A stretch of DNA of 64,000 nucleotides from a bacterium (GTDB lineage: Bacteria; UBP14; UBA6098; 4484-93): contig JAGGUN010000019.1 in NCBI GenBank assembly GCA_021158465.1, positions 62,001-126,000 of the forward strand, written 5' to 3'. The notes under the pieces are model-generated. The model was not told where the DNA came from. It was given only the letters and a program-made list of their open reading frames with translations, and ran no database searches. Position numbers and translations under genes: made by a program. Positions 25,258 to 32,887 of the stretch are shown here, piece after piece (position 1 is the first letter of the stretch; each line of letters begins with the position of its first letter).

Positions 25258-28190
25258 TTAAAATTTTAATCACCACTCTTCTGCCTTCCGCTGCTTTCTG
25301 CCAGTTCGGGAGAAATAAGCTCCAGATAGGGAATCCTGACTGGTATGAGTGGGATACCGAGCATTTTGAGCTGTACTATCATGCTGGCTACGATTCCCTC
25401 GCCTCTATTGGGAAGGGGTATCTGGACATAGGATACGAGCATCTGACAAGCTCCCTCGGAAGGTCGCCTGACTATCCTCTCCCTGTAATTATGTATCCGT
25501 CTCCGAATGAGTTTCTTGAGAACAATGTCTCGCTTGAGATCCTGCCGGAGGCAACAGGCGGATTTACTGAGGCTTTCAAAAACCGAATAGTTGTTCCGTT
25601 CAACGGAAGCTATCGTGAATTCTCCCATGTCCTTCGGCATGAACTGGTTCACGCATTCCAGTTCTACTTACTCTTTGGTGGGAATATATCATCCATTGTA
25701 TCTGCCAGCAGGTTTGTTACCCCTCCGCTCTGGTTCATTGAGGGGATGGCGGAGTATCTTTCTCTCGATTGGGATTTCGAGTCTGATATGTATATTCGTG
25801 ATGCAGTAGTTCACGATCATCTCTTGCCTCCAGGTGAGATAGAAGGTTTCCTCGTATACAAGCAGGGGCAGTCAATGGTCAAGTATATCGCCGAGCGGTA
25901 CGGTGTGAGAAAGCTTGGTGAGATACTCTCCAAGATGAAGCTTTCACCTTCCGTTGATGATGCGTTTGAGGACGCGATCGGCAGGGACCAAGAAAAGCTA
26001 TATGAGGAGTGGAGGAGAGAGATAAAGGAGTATATATGGAGAGAGTTGCCTGGTAGGGAGTTTGCAGATGATTTTGCCACACGGATAACTGACCACAGGA
26101 GGGAGGGCTCTCATTTCAATGTTCGTCCGGTCTTTTCTCCCGATGGGAACTATATCGCTTACTTCTCCGATGAGAGCAACTATTCCGACCTTATGCTCGT
26201 CTCCGTTTTGAGCAAGGAGAGGCGTCATCTTGTCAAGGGGGAGCGGAGCGGGGATTTCGAGGGGTTTCACTCGTTCTCGAGCGCTCCTGCATTCTCGCCT
26301 GATGGCAGGAGGGTTGCCTATGTTACAAGGCGTAAAACGAGGGATTATATCGCCATTTTTGATATAGAGAGGAAAAAGGTAGTAGAAGAGATCTGCCCGA
26401 GACTGAACGCACTTTTTTCTCCAAGCTTCTTCCCCGATGGTGAACGGCTCGTCTTTTCCGGATTGTCAGGGATGAAGCTTGACCTATATATCTACCATTT
26501 TGAGAGCGGAAGATTTTCCCGTATAACTGATGACATCTATCCTGACAATGAGCCATCTGTCTCTCCTGATGGGAGATTTGTTGCGTTCGCATCGGCTCGA
26601 CCGCTCGATACAGATGATACAACATCGCTTGATAGGCTTGAGAAGAATATATTCATTTACGATGTTGAAGGGGATTCGATATTTCCTGTAACCCATGACG
26701 GTTTCTCAAGCTCCAGTCCGTCTTGGGGACCGAACGGTAGGCTTGTCTATTCATCCTATCGAAACGGGATATCCAATCTATACCTGTATGATATGGCTGA
26801 GGGGGTTTCTTACCCATTGACCGATGTGGTGACTGGAGCTTTCTTCCCATGTTTCAATCCTGACGGAAGCTCCATAGCGTTCTCTACCTTTCAGGATAAC
26901 GGCTGGGATATATTCATCCTCGAAAATCTCTCGCCAAAGGAGAAGATAGCGGATACACCGTTCAGGGAAGGAGAGCCCGTTTTCAAGCTGCCGGTAGCGA
27001 GGGAAGAGGAAAAGGATACATCCGAGACAGGGGGGATAACCGAAGAGTTTTCAAAATTTGTCTTTGCAAAGGAGCCGAGGAGAGAGAAAAAAGAGACGAG
27101 GAAGCTCGGGAAGAAGCGCTACACGCCAAGCTTCTCCGCTGACTATGCCACTGCTTCACTTTTCTACGACACATTCTACGGTATCCAGGGGCAAACAGTC
27201 CTACTTTTCAGCGATATGCTCGGCAACCATAGGATCTTCCTCGCTACAGACCTCTTCAACACAACAGACAACGCCAACTTTTATCTATCATACACTTATC
27301 TCAAGCGTAGAACAGACATCGGGGGAACTATATTTCACACGAAGAATTATTTTATAGACAATAATGGAAGATTCTTTTCTGACAGGGTGTACGGCACCGA
27401 GCTCTATGTTGCTTATCCCTTTTCGCAGTTTGTGCGGGCTGAGATGAGCATAGCAGGGCTTTTGTTGAACCGTTGTTTCTATGAACCCCCGTTCGACGAC
27501 AAAAACATCTCCTTCGTTGGAGCAGAGGTCGCATGGGTAAAAGATAACTCCCTTTGGGGAGACACAGGACCTATCAACGGGACAAGGGTAAGGTTCAAGT
27601 TGGAGGGGTTGCCACCCCTCTCTTCTGATTCATACAATTACATAGAGGTTCAAGGAGATGCGAGAAGATACTTCAGGATCTTACACAAATACACATTTGC
27701 TATGAGGTTGACAGGGGGCGTGGTAACAGGTAAAAATCCGAAGCGTTATTACCTTGGTGGAGCGTCCCAGTGGCTCAACTACCGGGTTGCTACCGATGAT
27801 ATCTACTCGGTCAGAGACATGTATCTATCAAGTTACATCTATCCTCTGAGAGGATACAGATTGTTTGACCTTTTCGGGACAAGGTATGCACTCTTTAACT
27901 TTGAGTTCCGCTATCCGTTCATTGAGAAGGTCTCCTTTGGTTTTCCACCGATTGAGATGCGGAACATAAACGGAGCGGTCTTCGTCGATGTAGGTTCTGC
28001 CTGGGATAATGACTATAGCTTTAGACCTGTTATGAACTCAAGGCTTAAGGATATAAAAGCTGGTGTTGGTATCGGCGTTCGGGTGAATCTTGGGATGCTG
28101 CTTTTCACCTGGGATACAGCGTGGAGCACCAATCTTGTTGACATATCAGCACATCCTGTATATTATTTTACCTTAGGAGCTGAATACTAA
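25242..28190 (+). CDS. Exported fusion: MA-type metallopeptidase, TolB-like propeller and Omp85-like barrel
   Basis: A 982-residue protein. A signal peptide (LIKILITTLLPSAAFCQ) leads into a gluzincin-like peptidase domain with LRHELVHAFQ at about residue 131 (HELVH zinc site) and WFIEGMAEYLSLDW at about 163 (third ligand). Residues 290-590 are WD40/TolB-like propeller blades: FSPDGNYIAYFSDE, FSPDGRRVAYVTR, FFPDGERLVFSG, VSPDGRFVAFASA, FNPDGSSIAFSTF. The last 350 residues resemble an Omp85/BamA-type beta-barrel: YPLRGYRLFDLFGTRYALFN, FEFRYPFIEKV, VFVDVGSAWDN, ending YYFTLGAEY with a C-terminal aromatic. It probably resides in the outer membrane with the peptidase in the periplasm. It starts 16 bases inside mutS. 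Confidence 0.85.
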   Translation: MEKVLIKILITTLLPSAAFCQFGRNKLQIGNPDWYEWDTEHFELYYHAGYDSLASIGKGYLDIGYEHLTSSLGRSPDYPLPVIMYPSPNEFLENNVSLEILPEATGGFTEAFKNRIVVPFNGSYREFSHVLRHELVHAFQFYLLFGGNISSIVSASRFVTPPLWFIEGMAEYLSLDWDFESDMYIRDAVVHDHLLPPGEIEGFLVYKQGQSMVKYIAERYGVRKLGEILSKMKLSPSVDDAFEDAIGRDQEKLYEEWRREIKEYIWRELPGREFADDFATRITDHRREGSHFNVRPVFSPDGNYIAYFSDESNYSDLMLVSVLSKERRHLVKGERSGDFEGFHSFSSAPAFSPDGRRVAYVTRRKTRDYIAIFDIERKKVVEEICPRLNALFSPSFFPDGERLVFSGLSGMKLDLYIYHFESGRFSRITDDIYPDNEPSVSPDGRFVAFASARPLDTDDTTSLDRLEKNIFIYDVEGDSIFPVTHDGFSSSSPSWGPNGRLVYSSYRNGISNLYLYDMAEGVSYPLTDVVTGAFFPCFNPDGSSIAFSTFQDNGWDIFILENLSPKEKIADTPFREGEPVFKLPVAREEEKDTSETGGITEEFSKFVFAKEPRREKKETRKLGKKRYTPSFSADYATASLFYDTFYGIQGQTVLLFSDMLGNHRIFLATDLFNTTDNANFYLSYTYLKRRTDIGGTIFHTKNYFIDNNGRFFSDRVYGTELYVAYPFSQFVRAEMSIAGLLLNRCFYEPPFDDKNISFVGAEVAWVKDNSLWGDTGPINGTRVRFKLEGLPPLSSDSYNYIEVQGDARRYFRILHKYTFAMRLTGGVVTGKNPKRYYLGGASQWLNYRVATDDIYSVRDMYLSSYIYPLRGYRLFDLFGTRYALFNFEFRYPFIEKVSFGFPPIEMRNINGAVFVDVGSAWDNDYSFRPVMNSRLKDIKAGVGIGVRVNLGMLLFTWDTAWSTNLVDISAHPVYYFTLGAEY

Positions 28191-28205
28191 TTGAGGGAGA
28201 GATGA

Positions 28206-29594
28206 ATGGTCAGAATACTCGTAGTGGACGATGAGGAGAGTATGTGTAAGTTTATGCGGATAATGCTCTCCAAGAGCGGTTATGAGGTAGCTACTGCCTT
28301 ATCTGCGAAGGAGGCGCTTGCTCTCCTTGATAAGTCCAGTTTTGATATAGCGATACTGGACATTAAGATGCCTGAGATGTCCGGGGTTGAGCTCTTGCGA
28401 GAGATCCGGAAGAAAAATCAGACGATCAGTGTGATAATGATGACGGCTTATGCCTCACTTGAGACAGCGATCGAGGCTCTGCGGGAGGGTGCGAGCGACT
28501 ATATCACCAAGCCGTTCCAGATAAGCGAGATAAGACATTCCATCAAGAGGATCTTGGAGGAGAGGGAACTTCGTGAGGAGAATGTATTGCTAAGAGAACA
28601 GGTGAGTGAGGGCGCATCCATCGACGAGTTTGTCGGGAGTTCCCCAAAGATTCTGGAGATGAAAGAGCTTATCAAGACGATAGCACCGACCGATAGCACT
28701 GTTCTCATCCTTGGGGAATCAGGCACAGGTAAGGAACTTGTGGCGAGGGCGATCCACCGCCTGAGTGGAAGGGCGGATGCTCCTTTTATCTCCGTTAACT
28801 GTGGTGCCTTGCCGGAGCAATTGCTAGAGAGCGAGCTGTTCGGACATAAGAAAGGGAGCTTCACAGGCGCTGTCAGGGACAAAGAAGGGCTTATGAAGGC
28901 GGCTGACCGCGGGACATTATTCTTGGATGAAATAGGAGACACATCTATGGCTATCCAGGTAAAGCTTCTGCGAGCAATCGAGGAGAAAGAGATAATACCG
29001 ATCGGCTCGACCTCATCTGTGAAGGTGGATGTGAGGATTATAGCAGCAACAAATTCCAACCTCGAGGATATGGTTAGAAAAGGGGCGTTCCGGGCAGACC
29101 TATACTATCGATTAAATGTTTTCCCAATATCCATTCCTCCGCTCCGGGAACGGAGGGAGGATATTATACCGATAGCGGATCACTTCTTGAAAAAACTTGT
29201 CAACAGGATGAATGACAAAAGAGAGGTGCATTTCTCGGAAACAGCGAAGAAGCTTCTCAAGAAAGCTTACTGGGCTGGAAATGTCCGCGAGTTGGAGAAT
29301 GTTATCGAGAGGGCATACTTTCTGAGCAAGGATGGGGTGATAACCGAAAGGGAGCTTCCTGAGCACATAAGAAAAGGGGAACAACCGATCGCCCAGAGGC
29401 GGAAACAAAGCCTTGTCGGTGGTATCCTTCCTCTTGAAGAGATAGAAAAGGCTTACATCTTTTACACATTGAACCGGGTTGGTTGGAAAAAGACGGAGGC
29501 GGCGCGAGCGCTCGGTATTGACCCGTCAACACTCTATCGAAAGATTGAAAAATATAAACTTACACCCCAGAAGACCTATGAGGAAAATCCTTGA
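28206..29594 (+). CDS. NtrC-family sigma-54-dependent response regulator
   Basis: A 462-residue regulator: receiver domain (VVDDEES, phospho-acceptor Asp52 in ILDIKMP, MMTAY, KPF), AAA+ domain with GESGTGKE at residue 171, ELFGHKKGSFTGA near 218, GTLFLDEIGD, RIIAATN, FRADLYYRLNV and GNVRELENVIERA, then a Fis-type helix-turn-helix (KKTEAARALGIDPSTLYRKI). The sigma-54 contact loop is GSFTGA instead of GAFTGA, a known natural variant. Its cognate kinase is not adjacent. It follows the propeller gene by 15 bases with a GAGGGAGA ribosome site. A candidate sigma-54 promoter with a repeated upstream site exists at 62471-62599 in this same window. Confidence 0.94.
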   Translation: MVRILVVDDEESMCKFMRIMLSKSGYEVATALSAKEALALLDKSSFDIAILDIKMPEMSGVELLREIRKKNQTISVIMMTAYASLETAIEALREGASDYITKPFQISEIRHSIKRILEERELREENVLLREQVSEGASIDEFVGSSPKILEMKELIKTIAPTDSTVLILGESGTGKELVARAIHRLSGRADAPFISVNCGALPEQLLESELFGHKKGSFTGAVRDKEGLMKAADRGTLFLDEIGDTSMAIQVKLLRAIEEKEIIPIGSTSSVKVDVRIIAATNSNLEDMVRKGAFRADLYYRLNVFPISIPPLRERREDIIPIADHFLKKLVNRMNDKREVHFSETAKKLLKKAYWAGNVRELENVIERAYFLSKDGVITERELPEHIRKGEQPIAQRRKQSLVGGILPLEEIEKAYIFYTLNRVGWKKTEAARALGIDPSTLYRKIEKYKLTPQKTYEENP

Positions 29595-29618
29595 CTTTCA
29601 CGTTCCATTTCCTAAAAT
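29591..29618 (+). promoter_or_regulatory. Candidate promoter for the large Ig-like secreted protein
   Basis: TTGACT (29591-29596), 16 bases, TAAAAT (29613-29618). The predicted start of transcription near 29625 lies after the ATG at 29622, which supports the ATG at 29652 as the translation start. Confidence 0.5.
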
Positions 29619-29651
29619 AAAATGTGCTATAAAAAGGGGAGTTCAAAAGAT

Positions 29652-32600
29652 ATGAGACGATTTTTTATCTCTTTGTTCATTACATCGCTTCTTGTTGTAG
29701 CCGCTGATGCTGACTATGGCACGAGGAAATCTATCTATGGACGCTGGAGTGGTGATGGAAAACTAACCTATTCCCGCCATGGTATCCGTGTCTGCGTCGA
29801 CAACGAAGATGGTCGCTTTACCGAGGGTTTAACAACGGGGGAGCGCCTTCTGTTCGGTTTCCCTGGTGAGGGGTCCACATCACATACAAACTTCCGTGTT
29901 GATGGAAGGTTATACTCAAACTACAACTGGATTACGGGAGCTACCTATGTTACCTGTTCGGCTATTCCACACATTGTAGACACATCCGTCGTCTGTGCCT
30001 GGGATATAACAGGCGTGAGGGTTGAGCAGGTTTTGACCCCTGTTGAGATTGTACCTGGACTTGGGACCCTCCTCATCGAGTATTACTGCACGCCAACGGA
30101 TGGCGGATCTCATACGGTCGGGATACTACTCGAGCTGGATACGATGATAGACGACAACGACGCAGCGCCCCTTTCAACCGCCTTTGGATATGCAGAGGCT
30201 CCTGGTTCCTCCGGACGTGAGCAAGATTTCCGAGCGCCCTATATGCCGAACTACTGGCAGGCTTTCGAGGTCGGCCCTGACCAACCGCCGGAATACCTCG
30301 TCGGGCAGGGGATACTCTATGGTTGGGGAGCGACTATGCCTGATCGGTTCTGTGTCGGTTCCTGGCCTGTCTATGTCGATGTTGCGTGGGACTACACCGC
30401 AGACACGCTCCACAACACTTACTGGGACAGTGCTGTTCTCCTATGGTGGTATCCCGTGACAATCTCCCCTGGCGATACATTCCGGGTAGGGACATATTAC
30501 GGCCTTGGCGATCCAACCGTCTCTATCGGGGAGTTAACCCTCTCGTGGGACCTACCGGGTGCTCTCACCTTCGAGGACTGCAACTACTCGCCGAACCCGA
30601 TTGAACTCACCGTCAATGTGCAAAATATAGGTGATACGACCGTCTTCAATACCCACTGCGTACTCCATCTTCCGGATATGATGAGCGTTGCAGGCGATGA
30701 CACGATCAGACTTACCACCCCTTCAACACTCGATACCAATGAAACAGGGACGGTTTCATGGACAATAGATGTCGAGCCATATCCTAATGATACCGTGGTC
30801 TGCGTGAGTGTAGTAGCCCATGCTGACACTGCTGACTCGAATCTCATCTTTCGGTGTATTGAGCTCCCAGCTTGGAACCTGAATCCACCAACGGCTTCGA
30901 TTATAACTCCGCTCCCAGATTCGATAACCTCCTGTGCCGACTATACAATCGAGATACTCGTTACCGATGAGAATTATATTGACGCACCCACCATCGAGAT
31001 GACCGTCGACGGGATTGCGTATACCTGGGGTGCGCCCGAACTCGCGTACGACCCTACAACACACAGAATATCGTTTACCCCTTCTACCGGGCATTACTAT
31101 TCCGATGCTTCGACGGTCGATGTTTGCCTCGAGCATTGCGAAGATGTCTATTGTAACGATATAGTCGAGCCTCTATGCTGGAGCTTCGTCGTAGACCTCT
31201 CCGGTCCTTATGTTGATTGGTTTTCACCAGCCGAGGGAATTGTGACAACAGATGTCCAGATGGATATCGGGTTCCATCTGACGGATGATGTATCGGGTGT
31301 CGATTTTGGTTCCGTAGTCTTTGCTATCAACGATTTGATGCTCTCTGTATATTCTGATGGGGTATATCTTCTTGGTGATACCGTAATCTTTGTTCCTGAA
31401 AGCGTCGGGGTTGATTTCTCCAGTGTCGAGACGGTTTGGGTCCAGGTAATCAGGGCTGAGGATATGCCTTCTTACTGTGACCCGAATCCGCTTCAGGAGG
31501 CACCTTTCAGCTGGTACTTCCTCGTCGCTGACGATGACACCACCGGACCGTTCTTCGACAACTTTGCTCCAACGCTCTGGCCCGCCGATAGCGAATTTTA
31601 TATCGCCTGCGACATCTGGGATACAAGCGGCGTCTACGATGACAATACAGGTCTCGATGGACAGGGTGTTGTCCTTATATGGGATACTGACGGGGAGTTA
31701 GATTTGGACTATGCTGGCGAGATCCAGATGGATTCCATCCCTGGAGCAGGGAGTTTCGGTAGCCGTTTCCAGACAATAACTCCTGTTCCCCCGCAGGCTG
31801 AGGGAACAGATTTTGTCTATCGGGTTAGGGCGTTCGACAACGACTCCGACCTCGGGGCGGAGGATAGGCATATGAACTGGAGCGACGACAGAAGGGTCCT
31901 TATTTACAATGTGGTCGGACCTGAGTATCATCTCCTCGTTCCATACGACAGCGCGTACACCAGTTGCCCACGACAGGAGATAGAGATCTGGCTCTTCGAC
32001 GAGAACGGGGTAGATACATCGACCATCTCCTTGACCTTAAACGGGGTCTCATATAGCATCACCTCTGACGAGCTTTCATACTATCCGGAGGAAAGCCTGC
32101 TCGTGTTTGTGCCGTCTTTCAATCTACCTTATGGAGAGAATGTGGTCATACTTGAACCAGTCGCCGATACCATAGGAAACTTCTCCGCAGGGGATACCTG
32201 GTCGTTCTTCGTAGACACTCGCCCTCCTACCGTAAGCGATAATCTTCCAGCACAGGGAGCGGTTGTTGATGCACTTCATCCTATTATCTCCTTCTCCATT
32301 GCAGATGAGCTTTCAGGACTTGTTGATTCATCGGTTGTTGTAACAATAAAAGGGAGGAATCTCTCCATCGGCGATTATGGCGTCTCGTTCGACGAGGTAA
32401 GCGGCACGGTCGTTATAAACACTCAGGAGGCTGGGCTCTCCTTCCAGGATGGTGAACTTGTTGCTGTCGATGTTTTCGCATACGACGCTGTTGATCCTAT
32501 CTTCTGTCCACCCAATGAACTCCACACCGGATGGTCATTCCAGATGAACCTTATACCCTGCAAGGAATCTCCGAACCCGATAACCCCAAACAACGACGGT

Positions 32601-32846
32601 GTCAACGACTATGCGAGATTCGAGTTTCCTAATATGAGGCAGAAGCTACCATCAACGAAGATATACATATATAATATCCGCGGGAGGCTTGTAAGAACCA
32701 TCGAGATGTCGGATGTAGTAGGTGATAACTGGCTTTGGGACGGGAGAGATGAGAACGACCAACCTTGTCGTCAGGGGTTGTATTTATATGTAATAGAGGT
32801 AGATGGAGAAAAAGTCTGCAACGGAACTATAAGCATTGCAAGATAA
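29652..32846 (+). CDS. Large secreted Ig-like protein with gliding-type C-terminal domain
   Basis: A 1064-residue protein with a signal peptide (MRRFFISLFITSLLVVAADA). The first 300 residues are a unique beta-rich domain; then come Ig-like/CARDB-type modules, with two alternating kinds visible twice each: a 'DSxxTSCxxxxIEI' type (SITSCADYTIEILVTDEN and AYTSCPRQEIEIWLFDEN) and a 'GPxVDxxSPxxG' type (PYVDWFSPAEG and PPTVSDNLPAQG). The end reads PNPITPNNDGVNDYARFEF, IYNIRGRLVRTIE and QGLYLYVIEVDGEKV, the gliding motility-associated/FlgD-like C-terminal domain used for type IX-like export. Probably a cell-surface protein partnered with the PorV/OmpA protein downstream, 41 bases away. Confidence 0.8.
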   Translation: MRRFFISLFITSLLVVAADADYGTRKSIYGRWSGDGKLTYSRHGIRVCVDNEDGRFTEGLTTGERLLFGFPGEGSTSHTNFRVDGRLYSNYNWITGATYVTCSAIPHIVDTSVVCAWDITGVRVEQVLTPVEIVPGLGTLLIEYYCTPTDGGSHTVGILLELDTMIDDNDAAPLSTAFGYAEAPGSSGREQDFRAPYMPNYWQAFEVGPDQPPEYLVGQGILYGWGATMPDRFCVGSWPVYVDVAWDYTADTLHNTYWDSAVLLWWYPVTISPGDTFRVGTYYGLGDPTVSIGELTLSWDLPGALTFEDCNYSPNPIELTVNVQNIGDTTVFNTHCVLHLPDMMSVAGDDTIRLTTPSTLDTNETGTVSWTIDVEPYPNDTVVCVSVVAHADTADSNLIFRCIELPAWNLNPPTASIITPLPDSITSCADYTIEILVTDENYIDAPTIEMTVDGIAYTWGAPELAYDPTTHRISFTPSTGHYYSDASTVDVCLEHCEDVYCNDIVEPLCWSFVVDLSGPYVDWFSPAEGIVTTDVQMDIGFHLTDDVSGVDFGSVVFAINDLMLSVYSDGVYLLGDTVIFVPESVGVDFSSVETVWVQVIRAEDMPSYCDPNPLQEAPFSWYFLVADDDTTGPFFDNFAPTLWPADSEFYIACDIWDTSGVYDDNTGLDGQGVVLIWDTDGELDLDYAGEIQMDSIPGAGSFGSRFQTITPVPPQAEGTDFVYRVRAFDNDSDLGAEDRHMNWSDDRRVLIYNVVGPEYHLLVPYDSAYTSCPRQEIEIWLFDENGVDTSTISLTLNGVSYSITSDELSYYPEESLLVFVPSFNLPYGENVVILEPVADTIGNFSAGDTWSFFVDTRPPTVSDNLPAQGAVVDALHPIISFSIADELSGLVDSSVVVTIKGRNLSIGDYGVSFDEVSGTVVINTQEAGLSFQDGELVAVDVFAYDAVDPIFCPPNELHTGWSFQMNLIPCKESPNPITPNNDGVNDYARFEFPNMRQKLPSTKIYIYNIRGRLVRTIEMSDVVGDNWLWDGRDENDQPCRQGLYLYVIEVDGEKVCNGTISIAR

Positions 32847-32887
32847 TTGACTGAAACATAAGGAGTTAATTAGAAGGAGATAAACCG

